Assembly: GCA_022865555.1 (NCBI GenBank)
Contig: JALHTD010000359.1
Coordinates: 1-5,866 of the forward strand
Reading direction: 5' to 3'
Length of the DNA: 5,866 bases
Source: Thermoanaerobaculaceae bacterium
GTDB taxonomy: Bacteria; Acidobacteriota; Thermoanaerobaculia; Thermoanaerobaculales; Thermoanaerobaculaceae
The notes beneath the pieces were generated by a model. That model was not told the DNA's origin. It worked only from the letters and a program-made list of their open reading frames with translations, and made no database searches. The position numbers and the translations under genes were made by a program. Below are positions 1 through 5,472 of the stretch, one piece after another (position 1 is the first letter of the stretch; every line of letters starts with the position of its first letter).

Positions 1-510
1 ACCCGCACGGCGCCGGGATCTCGGCGGGGCTTTGCCTGCGAGCGCTGGCGCGATCACCAGCCGGCGCGCCTGGCAGAGGCACGAGAGGCGGCGCGACTGC
101 TGAGGCGGCCGGCGACCGCCGCGATCGTGGCCAGCGACAACGAGCCACGGGCAGTGGCGGCGGTGCGCCGCAATGCAAAGGAGGCGGGGGTCGGGGATGC
201 CGTCAAGGTCGAGGCGAGGGACGCACGCAATCTCGTCCTCCCGGAGCCGGGAGCAGTGATCGTGACGAACCCGCCCTACGGTGAGCGCCTGGGCGATCCC
301 GCCGAGCTTGCCGCGCTCTACGGCGAACTCGGGGATGCCCTGAAGCGGCGCGCGGCCGGCGCCACCGCCTGGCTGCTCGTGGGCAACGTGGAGCTCGCGA
401 AGTCGATCGGCCTGCGAGCCACCCGCCGAATCGTCCTTTTCAACGGCCCCATCGAGTGCCGCCTTTTGCGCTTCGACCTCTACGAGGGATCCCGCGAGGC
501 CGGAGCATAG
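1..510 (+). CDS. RlmL/YpsC-type 23S rRNA guanine-N2 methyltransferase, C-terminal part (5' truncated by window edge)
   Basis: Open from base 1 in frame 1 to a TAG at 508-510, so about 169 codons of a longer gene are visible. The in-frame GTG at 127 is internal, because homologous sequence continues upstream of it: GFACERW at visible residues 10-16 matches the FAFERW-like element of the family. The SAM-binding Rossmann fold is partly present: an acidic ribose-binding loop ASDNEP (44-49), an adenine-contacting Asp in ARDAR (D74), and the catalytic motif IV NPPYGERLG (90-98), which is characteristic of guanine-N2 methyltransferases. The C-terminal NGPIECRLLRFDLYEG matches the NGPL/IxC ending of RlmL and YpsC. 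The family modifies 23S rRNA (m2G2445 in E. coli RlmL) and usually carries an N-terminal THUMP RNA-binding domain, which would lie outside the window together with SAM motif I. Family is secure; the exact target guanine is not. Confidence 0.88.
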   Translation, partial: TRTAPGSRRGFACERWRDHQPARLAEAREAARLLRRPATAAIVASDNEPRAVAAVRRNAKEAGVGDAVKVEARDARNLVLPEPGAVIVTNPPYGERLGDPAELAALYGELGDALKRRAAGATAWLLVGNVELAKSIGLRATRRIVLFNGPIECRLLRFDLYEGSREAGA

Positions 511-519
511 TGCCGGTGG

Positions 520-528
520 TGCTAGACT
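520..528 (+). promoter_or_regulatory. Extended -10 promoter element before the glycosyltransferase gene
   Basis: TGC followed by TAGACT (523-528) fits an extended -10 (TGN plus TANNNT). No good -35 is seen at 500-505. The box ends 12 bases before the ATG at 541, so transcription would begin about 5 bases before the start codon, and no Shine-Dalgarno sequence is present between them. The TAG inside the box is also an in-frame stop that rules out longer versions of the downstream protein. Confidence 0.45.
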
Positions 529-540
529 CGACTGTCTCCG

Positions 541-1293
541 ATGGCTGCGATCGCCGCCCTCATCCCCGCCTACAACTGTTCCGACCGCGTCGGACGAGTC
601 GTGCGTGGCATCCGACGCTACGTCCCCGACGTGCTGGTCGTCGATGACGGTTCGAGCGACGGCACCGCAGCGGTCGCGAGGGAAGCCGGGGCGCGCGTGG
701 TGGTGCACGAGGAAAACCGCGGCAAGGGCCCGGCGCTCCGCTCCGGTCTTGCGGTCCTTCTCGGAGAGCACTACGGCCACGTTCTCATGCTGGACGCCGA
801 CGGCCAGCACGACCCCGAGGACGCCCCAGGCTTCCTGGAAGCGGCCGACGAGGCGGAGTTCGTGCTGGGCAACCGCCTCTGGGACCGGGAGGCGATCCCG
901 GCCAAGCGGTTCTGGACCAATTTCATCGGCACCCGGGCCCTTCAGCTCATGACCGGCTTTCCACTTGAGGACTCGCAGTGCGGGTACCGCCTCGTCTCCG
1001 CGGGACACCTGCGGCGGATGGGCCTGGTCGGAAACCGCTACTCCGTGGACACCGAGATCCTCGTTCGGGCGGGAAAGCTGCAGGCCCGCTTCGCTCACGT
1101 GCCCGTGCGCGTCATCTACGAGGGGGTGGTCTCCCACTACCGCCCGGTCTTCGACACCGTGCACATCCTGCTCTCGGCCGTGCGCTTCAAGGTCGACGAG
1201 GGCGACCTGCGAGTCGACCCGGGACCGGAGGCATGGCGACGGCTGGTGAGCACGCCTTCCGTCCTCGAGCGGCTGTCCGTGGAGGCCGGCTAG
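541..1293 (+). CDS. Family 2 glycosyltransferase, dolichol-phosphate mannose synthase-like, soluble
   Basis: A 250-residue GT-A fold enzyme that transfers a sugar from a nucleotide-sugar donor, in this subgroup often to a polyprenyl phosphate. Visible motifs in order: PAYN (9-12) at the first strand; VVDDGSSDGT (33-42), the nucleotide-binding Asp region; NRGKG (59-63); DADGQHDPE (85-93) containing the metal-binding DxD; GNRLWD after the core; and SQCGYRL, typical of the DPM1/DPG-synthase-like subgroup. There are no C-terminal transmembrane helices, unlike the GtrB/ArnC types, so it is probably cytosolic or peripheral at the inner membrane. The ATG at 541 is chosen because an in-frame TAG lies at 523-525 and the PAYN motif starts only eight codons in; there is no Shine-Dalgarno. 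It follows the methyltransferase gene by 30 bases but has its own candidate -10. Donor and acceptor cannot be assigned from sequence. Confidence 0.9.
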   Translation: MAAIAALIPAYNCSDRVGRVVRGIRRYVPDVLVVDDGSSDGTAAVAREAGARVVVHEENRGKGPALRSGLAVLLGEHYGHVLMLDADGQHDPEDAPGFLEAADEAEFVLGNRLWDREAIPAKRFWTNFIGTRALQLMTGFPLEDSQCGYRLVSAGHLRRMGLVGNRYSVDTEILVRAGKLQARFAHVPVRVIYEGVVSHYRPVFDTVHILLSAVRFKVDEGDLRVDPGPEAWRRLVSTPSVLERLSVEAG

Positions 1294-1325
1294 CAAGCGG
1301 CGAGGCCGCGAGAGCATGGCTGGAA

Positions 1326-1380
1326 AGGTCAGGAAGACCTCGGGGAGACGGGACCTGGCCGGCTCGCGAAGGAGCGCCGG
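1326..1380 (+). other. Two small hairpins after the glycosyltransferase gene
   Basis: A 5-base-pair perfect hairpin, AGGTC (1326-1330) with GACCT (1336-1340), is followed by CCGGC (1359-1363) with GCCGG (1376-1380). They lie 32 to 87 bases after the glycosyltransferase stop. Neither is followed by a T-run, so they are not convincing intrinsic terminators; they might mark an mRNA 3' end formed by Rho or processing, or be chance in GC-rich DNA. Confidence 0.2.
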
Positions 1381-1393
1381 GGGAAAGAGGCGG

Positions 1394-1423
1394 TTGCGGT
1401 CGTCTCGCCCACCGTTCTACTCT
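1394..1423 (+). promoter_or_regulatory. Candidate sigma-70-type promoter for the fabG-like gene
   Basis: TTGCGG (1394-1399), 18 bases of spacer, then TACTCT (1418-1423). Predicted start near 1430, giving a leader of about 120 bases before the ATG at 1551. It is one of only two promoter candidates in the window with a fair -35 match. No start codon follows at the short distance seen for the other genes. Confidence 0.45.
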
Positions 1424-1441
1424 GGAGTCCACGGGGCGCGT

Positions 1442-1520
1442 CTCTCCCCCGAAGGAGGGTGGCGGCTTCCCGACGGGCACCTGGCCGGTCCGCAGCGTCT
1501 CGACGCGGTCTTCCAGGTGC
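1442..1520 (+). promoter_or_regulatory. Structured 5' leader of the fabG-like gene (two stem-loops, orphan Shine-Dalgarno)
   Basis: The 257-base gap 1294-1550 holds no convincing gene; this part of it is the predicted mRNA leader. Stem-loop 1 pairs 1442-1447 with 1454-1459 (six pairs, one G·U) and buries AAGGAGGG at 1452-1459, the strongest Shine-Dalgarno-like sequence in the window, which has no ATG, GTG or TTG at a usable distance. Stem-loop 2 is an 8-base perfect inverted repeat, GCACCTGG (1477-1484) with CCAGGTGC (1513-1520), enclosing GCGT-CTCG-ACGC (1495-1506), a 4-pair stem with a tetraloop. It ends 30 bases before the ATG. I do not recognise a known riboswitch class. Hairpins are common by chance at this GC content, so function is inference. 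Confidence 0.35.
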
Positions 1521-1550
1521 GGGGTCGGTCCGATGGAAGACGGTGAGTGC

Positions 1551-2276
1551 ATGCTGAGCGTCGTGGTCAGCGGCGGGTCGCGCGGCATCGGCCGCGCGAT
1601 CGTGGAGCTCCTCGCGGAGGAGGGATACCGCGTGCACTTCCTCTACCGCTCCCGCGAGGACGCCGCGGCAGAAGTGCTTCGGGCCGTGGGCGAACGCGGC
1701 GGCGTTGCGCTCGCGCACCGTTGCGACGTCACCGACTCGCGGGCCGTGGACGCCCTCCTGTCCGAGGTCGCAGGCGAGACGCTCTACGCCGTCGTCAACA
1801 ACGCTGCGACCCTGCGTGACGGGCACTTCCTGCTGATGGAGAGAGAGCGTTGGGACGTCGTCATGGACACGGTGCTCTCGGCGGCCTATCACCTGACGAG
1901 GGGTTGCCTGCGGCCGATGCTTCACGCCAGCCGCGGGCGCGTCGTCAACGTCGGCTCCCTGTCCGGCCTCTTGGGCCAGGCCGGGCAGGTCAACTACGCC
2001 GCCGCTAAGGGTGGCCTGCACGCGTTCACGAAGGCGCTGGCGCGTGAGGTGGGCCGATTCGGGGTCACGGTTAACGCCGTTATCCCTGGCTGGATCGAGA
2101 CGGACCTGGTCGCGGCGTTGAGCGATGAACGCCGCGTTCGGGCGGTCGCGAAAGTGCCGCTGGGCCGGTTCGGCCAGCCGAGCGAGGTCGCGCGCGTCGT
2201 GGCCTTCCTGCTCTCGGACGCTGCGTCGTACATCACAGGTGCCACGCTCCGCGTGGACGGTGGCCTCGGGTCCTAG
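1551..2276 (+). CDS. fabG: FabG-type short-chain dehydrogenase/reductase (probable 3-oxoacyl-ACP reductase)
   Basis: A 241-residue classical SDR, close to the 244 residues of E. coli FabG. The cofactor-binding glycine motif SGGSRGIG is at residues 7-14, with Ser in place of the usual Thr and an Arg favouring NADPH. The structural NNAA motif is at 83-86 (usually NNAG). The catalytic Ser136, Tyr149 and Lys153 sit at FabG spacing (GSLSG, then GQVNYAAAK). IPGWIETDL is the FabG-like substrate loop and TLRVDGG closes the protein. Likely role: NADPH reduction of 3-oxoacyl-ACP in fatty-acid elongation, in the cytosol; acetoacetyl-CoA reductase or a specialised reductase is possible, as no other fab gene is adjacent. 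ATG 1551 is chosen because it places the glycine motif correctly and has a weak GGTGAG 3 bases upstream; ATG 1533 would add six residues (MEDGEC) and has no Shine-Dalgarno. It converges on the aminotransferase gene 27 bases downstream. Confidence 0.88.
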   Translation: MLSVVVSGGSRGIGRAIVELLAEEGYRVHFLYRSREDAAAEVLRAVGERGGVALAHRCDVTDSRAVDALLSEVAGETLYAVVNNAATLRDGHFLLMERERWDVVMDTVLSAAYHLTRGCLRPMLHASRGRVVNVGSLSGLLGQAGQVNYAAAKGGLHAFTKALAREVGRFGVTVNAVIPGWIETDLVAALSDERRVRAVAKVPLGRFGQPSEVARVVAFLLSDAASYITGATLRVDGGLGS

Positions 2277-2293
2277 ACCGGCCCCGCAAGAGA

Positions 2294-2315
2294 TCCCCGT
2301 TCCCTAGAGCGGGGG
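2294..2315. terminator. Weak hairpin between convergent genes
   Basis: CCCCG (2295-2299) pairs with CGGGG (2310-2314) around a 10-base loop, extendable by one T·G pair. It sits where the fabG-like gene and the minus-strand aminotransferase gene converge; the latter's stop codon (2306-2304) lies in the loop. Its position suits a bidirectional terminator, but neither side has a proper T-run (only TTCTTG on the plus side), so the call is tentative. Confidence 0.25.
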
Positions 2316-3188
2316 ACCTTCTTGCCCCCAGAAAACGCGCTGGAAGCCGTCGGCGAGCCGGAGTGTTACGGCCCCGGGCGCGCCGTTGCCCACCGTTTGG
2401 CCGTCCAGGCGAACGACCGGCATGAGCAGGACCGTCGTGGAGGCGATGAAGATCTCGTCGGCGGTCCGGAGATCGCTCAAAGGGAGGGGGCGGACCGAAA
2501 ACGCCACGCCGAGTTGCCGGCAGACCTCACCGATGACCCTGGTGCTGACCCCCTCGAGGATGCGCTGGTCGGCCGGGGGCGACGCCACGGTCCCGTCGTG
2601 CACGGCGAAGAGGGTGCTCACGGCGCCCTCGTTCACGAACCCGTCCTGCCCGACGAAAATGGCCTCCTCGGCGCCCCGCGCCAGGGCTTCCTTCCGAGCC
2701 AGCACCGCCGGCAGCAGCATGACGGTCTTGAGGTCCCGCCGCTGCCACCGAGGATCGGGGAAGGTGACGGCGGCGATGCCGCGGGCGATCTCGGCCGGTT
2801 TCGGGAAGGCATAGGCTCGCAGGTAGGCGAAGAAGAACGGCGCCGGGGTCTCTGCTGGCACGTGGGAGCGCGGGGCGGTCCCGCCCGTGACCTGCGCGTA
2901 GAGTATGGCGGCGGAGTGAGGCTCCCTGCGGTGGAGCTCCGCGATCATTGCCCTCCATTCCGAAACCTCGGGGACACCCGCTGCAAGGCCGATCTCCCGG
3001 GCTCCGTTGCGCATCCTCTCGACGTGGTCCGAGAGGCGGAAAGGCTCGCCGCGGACGACCGCGATCACCTCGTAGAGGCTTTCTCCGAACTGCAGGCCCC
3101 GGTCCTCGAGCGGCACGCGGGCCTCGGCGAACGCCACGAGCCGACCGCCGCACCAGGCCCAGGCAGGAGTGGGCGCTCGAGTCACCAT
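2304..3188 (-). CDS. dat: Class IV PLP aminotransferase, probable D-amino-acid (D-alanine) transaminase
   Basis: A 294-residue fold-type IV PLP enzyme. The N-terminal EDRGLQFGESLYEV (28-41) matches the family signature. VTGGTAPRSHVP contains Arg107 and His109, equivalent to Arg98 and His100 of Bacillus D-amino-acid transaminase, which bind the substrate carboxylate; this pair argues for D-amino-acid transaminase over branched-chain transaminase or aminodeoxychorismate lyase. Lys154 (RRDLKTVMLL) is the PLP-linked lysine, Glu187 (VNEGAVSTLF) contacts the PLP ring nitrogen, and ILEGVSTRVI and STTVLLMPV match the phosphate-binding and C-terminal regions. Reaction: D-alanine + 2-oxoglutarate to pyruvate + D-glutamate, supplying D-amino acids for peptidoglycan in the cytosol. 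The ATG at 3188 is chosen because a TACACT box ends exactly 6 bases upstream and no Shine-Dalgarno exists. Divergent from the mutase gene (86-base gap). Substrate preference rests on motif reading from memory. Confidence 0.86.
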   Translation of the reverse strand: MVTRAPTPAWAWCGGRLVAFAEARVPLEDRGLQFGESLYEVIAVVRGEPFRLSDHVERMRNGAREIGLAAGVPEVSEWRAMIAELHRREPHSAAILYAQVTGGTAPRSHVPAETPAPFFFAYLRAYAFPKPAEIARGIAAVTFPDPRWQRRDLKTVMLLPAVLARKEALARGAEEAIFVGQDGFVNEGAVSTLFAVHDGTVASPPADQRILEGVSTRVIGEVCRQLGVAFSVRPLPLSDLRTADEIFIASTTVLLMPVVRLDGQTVGNGAPGAVTLRLADGFQRVFWGQEGPPL

Positions 3189-3194
3189 CGCGCA

Positions 3195-3200
3195 AGTGTA
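3195..3200 (-). promoter_or_regulatory. -10 box for a probably leaderless dat transcript
   Basis: Reading the minus strand, TACACT (3200-3195) is followed by 6 bases and then the ATG at 3188. With usual -10 to start spacing, transcription would begin at or next to the A of the ATG. No convincing -35 hexamer is seen 16-18 bases upstream, and no Shine-Dalgarno sequence fits between box and start. Confidence 0.5.
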
Positions 3201-3250
3201 CCCGCCCCCGCGACCTTCGGACCCGGATGGCCAGGTACCGGCAGCTGGGC

Positions 3251-3270
3251 TATCCTGCCGCCTCGGAGGT
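3251..3270 (+). promoter_or_regulatory. -10 box and canonical ribosome-binding site of the hexose-phosphate mutase gene
   Basis: TATCCT (3251-3256) with a weak TGGCCA -35 candidate at 3228-3233 (17-base spacer). GGAGG at 3265-3269 lies 5 bases before the ATG at 3275 and is the only canonical, well-placed Shine-Dalgarno in the window. A start near 3263 would give a leader of about 12 bases that consists mainly of the ribosome-binding site. This decides the start against the upstream in-frame ATG at 3227. Confidence 0.5.
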
Positions 3271-3274
3271 TGGC

Positions 3275-4642
3275 ATGAGCGGCGTCTTCAAGGCCTACGA
3301 CATCCGCGGTGTCTACCCGGGTGAGCTCGACGAGAAGCTCGCCTACGCGGTCGGCTTCCACTTCCGCGCGATCCTGGACGCGGAGGACATCGCGAGAGGG
3401 GAGCGCGTCGTGGTCAGCCACGACATGCGGTCGTCCTCACCTCCGATGGCGGACGCACTCTGCGAAGGGCTGCGCGCCGCAGGCCTCTCCGTCGTCCACA
3501 TCGGCCTCGCCACGACACCGATGAACTACTTCGCGATCGGGCATCTCGCGACCTCGGGCGGCATTCAAGTCACGGCCAGCCACAACCCGGCACAGTACAG
3601 CGGCCTCAAGCTGTCGCGGCGGGACGCCATCCCGGTCAGCAGCGACACCGGGATCGCCACGCTCGAAACGCTGGTGCGCGAGCAGCCGGTCGCCCCGTCG
3701 CCGGCCCGGGCACCGATCGAGCGCCTCGACATCTGGGCCGCGTACCGCGAGCACGTGCTCTCCTTCGTGCGCGGGCGGGAGCCTCGGCTGAAGGTGGCGG
3801 TGGACGTGGCCAACGGGATGGCAACGCTCTACCGGGGCTTGCTCGAGGAGCTGAACCTCGACCTGGTCCCACTCTTCTTCGGGCTCGACGGGAGCTTCCC
3901 CAACCACGAGGCCAACCCGCTCAAGCCGGAGAACCTGCGCGACCTGCAGAACGCGGTGCGCGAGAAGGGCTGCGCCCTTGGAATCGCCTTCGACGGGGAC
4001 GCCGACCGCGCGATCCTGGTCGACGACCGGTGGGAGATCGTGGGTGCGGACATGGTGACCGCGCTGCTCGCCAGGCCGATACTCGAGCGCTATCCCGGGG
4101 CCGCGATCGTGTACGACATCCGCTCCTCCTGGGTGACGCGCGAGGAGATCCTTGCGGCCGGTGGAAAGCCGATGCGCGAGCGGGTCGGGCACTCTTTCAT
4201 GAAGGCCACGATGCGACGCATCGACAGCCCGTTCGGGGGCGAGCTTGCCGGGCACTTCTACTACCGCGAGAACTACTTCGCCGACTCCTCCCTGATCACG
4301 GCAATTGAGGTGCTGAACGTCCTGCGGCGGGCCGGCAAGCCTCTCTCCGAGCTCCTGGCGCCGCTGCGCCGCTACGCCTGCACCGGCGAGGTCAACTTCC
4401 ACGTCGAGGACAAGGCGGGCATGATCCGCACCCTTGCCAAGGTGTTCCACGATGGTGCCATCGACTACCTTGACGGCATCAGTGTCGAGTATCCGGACTG
4501 GTGGTTCAACGTCCGCCCCTCCAACACCGAGCCGCTCCTGCGACTGGTGATGGAGGCGCGCACACGCGAGCTTCTCGAGCGGGGGAAGGAGCGTGTGCTC
4601 GCCATTTTGGGGCGTCCCGAGGCTGACGACAGCAGACCCTAG
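3275..4642 (+). CDS. manB: Phosphomannomutase/phosphoglucomutase (ManB/AlgC family)
   Basis: A full-length, 455-residue alpha-D-phosphohexomutase with all four domains. FKAYDIRG (5-12) opens domain 1. TASHNP (100-105) carries the phosphoserine nucleophile Ser102. DGDADR (240-245) is the Mg-binding loop of domain 2. GELAGH (322-327) is the sugar-recognition loop of domain 3, where GE(M/L)SGH is usual, so Ala replaces Ser. RPSNTEP (414-420) is the phosphate-binding loop of domain 4. It interconverts mannose-6-P and mannose-1-P and/or glucose-6-P and glucose-1-P in the cytosol, feeding GDP-mannose or UDP-glucose for lipopolysaccharide and exopolysaccharide synthesis; the GELAGH loop and overall likeness fit the dual-specificity AlgC/ManB group rather than phosphoglucosamine mutase. 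ATG 3275 has GGAGG at 5 bases and lies directly before the conserved FKAYDIRG. The frame stays open far upstream over the dat gene, but that part is not homologous coding sequence. The glycosyltransferase at 541 could be a downstream user, without proof. Confidence 0.93.
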   Translation: MSGVFKAYDIRGVYPGELDEKLAYAVGFHFRAILDAEDIARGERVVVSHDMRSSSPPMADALCEGLRAAGLSVVHIGLATTPMNYFAIGHLATSGGIQVTASHNPAQYSGLKLSRRDAIPVSSDTGIATLETLVREQPVAPSPARAPIERLDIWAAYREHVLSFVRGREPRLKVAVDVANGMATLYRGLLEELNLDLVPLFFGLDGSFPNHEANPLKPENLRDLQNAVREKGCALGIAFDGDADRAILVDDRWEIVGADMVTALLARPILERYPGAAIVYDIRSSWVTREEILAAGGKPMRERVGHSFMKATMRRIDSPFGGELAGHFYYRENYFADSSLITAIEVLNVLRRAGKPLSELLAPLRRYACTGEVNFHVEDKAGMIRTLAKVFHDGAIDYLDGISVEYPDWWFNVRPSNTEPLLRLVMEARTRELLERGKERVLAILGRPEADDSRP

Positions 4643-4650
4643 GAGCGAAA

Positions 4651-4669
4651 GCCGACGAGCATCCTCGGC
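4651..4669 (+). other. Small hairpin after the mutase gene
   Basis: GCCGA (4651-4655) pairs with TCGGC (4665-4669), 8 bases after the mutase stop codon. No T-run follows, so intrinsic termination is doubtful; it may simply be GC-rich chance pairing in the 57-base gap. Confidence 0.2.
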
Positions 4670-4687
4670 GCCCGGGATCGCCTGCGC

Positions 4688-4693
4688 TAACAT
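4688..4693 (+). promoter_or_regulatory. -10 box for a probably leaderless transcript of the repeat-protein gene
   Basis: TAACAT (4688-4693) is followed by exactly 6 bases and then GTG at 4700. The first three bases of the box, TAA, are an in-frame stop, so no longer protein is possible and GTG 4700 is the first available start. The 6 bases between (GCTTTT) contain no Shine-Dalgarno. The -35 region around 4665-4670 (TCGGCG) is poor. Confidence 0.5.
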
Positions 4694-4699
4694 GCTTTT

Positions 4700-5440
4700 G
4701 TGCCTCAGCGGCTCGACCCCGAGGTGGTGGCGGTCCTGGAGCTCCTGGACTCCGGCGGGGAACCCGGCGAAGGGGAGTTGACCCGACTGCTCCGCCGGCC
4801 GAGCTGCCCCGGCGTTCTCGTCGAGCGGCTGGCCAAGTGCAGCTGGGTCCTGACCTCACGCCGCGTTCTGCAGCTCGTGGTCAGGCACCCTCGCTGCCCG
4901 CGGCACTTCGCCTGGGATGCGCTCCCGAGGCTCGGCTGGCACGACCTCCTGAAGGTCGGTCGCGACCCCCGCACCTCGCCGGCGATCAGGAAGCAGTCCG
5001 AGCGCAAGCTCGTCGAGCGAATCGTCAACCTCACGCTTGGCGAGCGCACCGCGCTGGCCAGGCTGGCGCCCAAGGGGATCGTCGGCGCTCTGCTCACGGA
5101 CAAGCAGCCGCTGTGCGTCGAGGCGCTGCTTTCCAACCCGCAGTTCACGGAGACGGCGGCGCTGCGCCTCCTGAACTCGAACCGAAACCCGGAGTGCGTG
5201 CTCGCGCTCCTCCGCCACCCGGTATGGGGAAGGAGGCCGGAGGTCCTGCGGGCCGCCGTGCGCAGCAACAAAGTCCCACTGGGAGTCGCCCTCGGACTCC
5301 TGGCGCTGCTCTCCGAGACCGAGATCGCAGGGGTCGCGGCGTCGGCCGAAATTGACGGCCAGTTACGGGACGCCGCCAGTCGCCTGCTTCGCCAGCGCAA
5401 GTCGGAGACCGGTGCGCAGAGCAACTCTGCCCCCTCTTGA
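4700..5440 (+). CDS. Uncharacterised alpha-helical repeat protein (HEAT/LRV-like) with internal duplication
   Basis: A 246-residue protein, GTG start. I cannot name a family. It is rich in Leu, Ala and Arg, with no signal peptide, no transmembrane segment and no catalytic motif, and reads as stacked short helices of the form (N/H)P-x2-P-x3-A-x2-LL, reminiscent of HEAT or leucine-rich-repeat-variant solenoids. Two halves are similar: residues about 39-104 and 167-230 align almost without gaps, sharing VL, a Trp (49/176), VL-x3-VR (56-62/182-188), then P-x3-A-x3-L (67-75/193-201). Between them is LTLGERTALARLAPKGIVGALL (111-132), then a third helix pair with SNPQFTE. This layout resembles conserved hypothetical proteins I recall from GC-rich environmental bacteria (LTLGEK-type linker, HPRWG-type repeat), but that is from memory. 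A protein-protein scaffold role is plausible. It stands 57 bases after the mutase gene and 32 bases before the RodZ-like gene, whose -35 overlaps its stop codon. Coding status is well supported by length and duplication. Confidence 0.75.
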   Translation: MPQRLDPEVVAVLELLDSGGEPGEGELTRLLRRPSCPGVLVERLAKCSWVLTSRRVLQLVVRHPRCPRHFAWDALPRLGWHDLLKVGRDPRTSPAIRKQSERKLVERIVNLTLGERTALARLAPKGIVGALLTDKQPLCVEALLSNPQFTETAALRLLNSNRNPECVLALLRHPVWGRRPEVLRAAVRSNKVPLGVALGLLALLSETEIAGVAASAEIDGQLRDAASRLLRQRKSETGAQSNSAPS

Positions 5441-5464
5441 ACTCCGCCTCACAAGCCTTAAACT
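5437..5464 (+). promoter_or_regulatory. Promoter of the RodZ-like gene
   Basis: TTGAAC (5437-5442), 16 bases of spacer, then TAAACT (5459-5464). This is the best -35/-10 pair in the window. The -35 overlaps the TGA stop (5438-5440) of the upstream gene. The -10 box ends 8 bases before the ATG at 5473, so the leader would be absent or one to two bases; no clear Shine-Dalgarno is present (GCGAGCAG). Confidence 0.55.
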
Positions 5465-5472
5465 GCGAGCAG

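Noticed and set aside
1316..1546. A 76-codon plus-strand ORF in the gap before the fabG-like gene, ending 4 bases before its ATG
   Set aside because: Arg/Gly/Ser-rich translation with no motif and no Shine-Dalgarno; it spans the predicted promoter and both leader stem-loops. Coupled translation into fabG is conceivable but unsupported.
978..1550. Reading the fabG-like gene from an upstream start as a fusion protein
   Set aside because: The frame is open upstream only by GC bias; it overlaps the glycosyltransferase gene out of frame, and SDR homology begins at residue 3 from ATG 1551.
1425..1550. A known riboswitch in the fabG leader (glycine, guanidine-II and fluoride classes were considered because of CCCCCGAAGG and CCCGACGGG)
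   Set aside because: The conserved cores of these classes do not match beyond a few bases; left as an unclassified structured leader.
1187..1588. A 133-codon minus-strand ORF across the gap before fabG
   Set aside because: Overlaps both flanking genes antisense, Pro/Arg-rich, no recognisable domain.
2948..3274. An N-terminal extension of the mutase (in-frame ATGs at 2948 and 3227)
   Set aside because: The region overlaps dat antisense and the promoter; ATG 3275 has the ribosome-binding site and directly precedes FKAYDIRG.
2322..3278. A 318-codon plus-strand open frame across the dat gene
   Set aside because: Antisense shadow of a clearly homologous class IV aminotransferase; low-complexity composition and no family resemblance.
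3437..4693. A 418-codon open frame on the minus strand, fully antisense to the mutase gene
   Set aside because: Composition is Arg/Val/Gly/His-rich without recognisable motifs, and the plus strand holds an unambiguous mutase with every catalytic loop. Long antisense frames are expected at this GC content.
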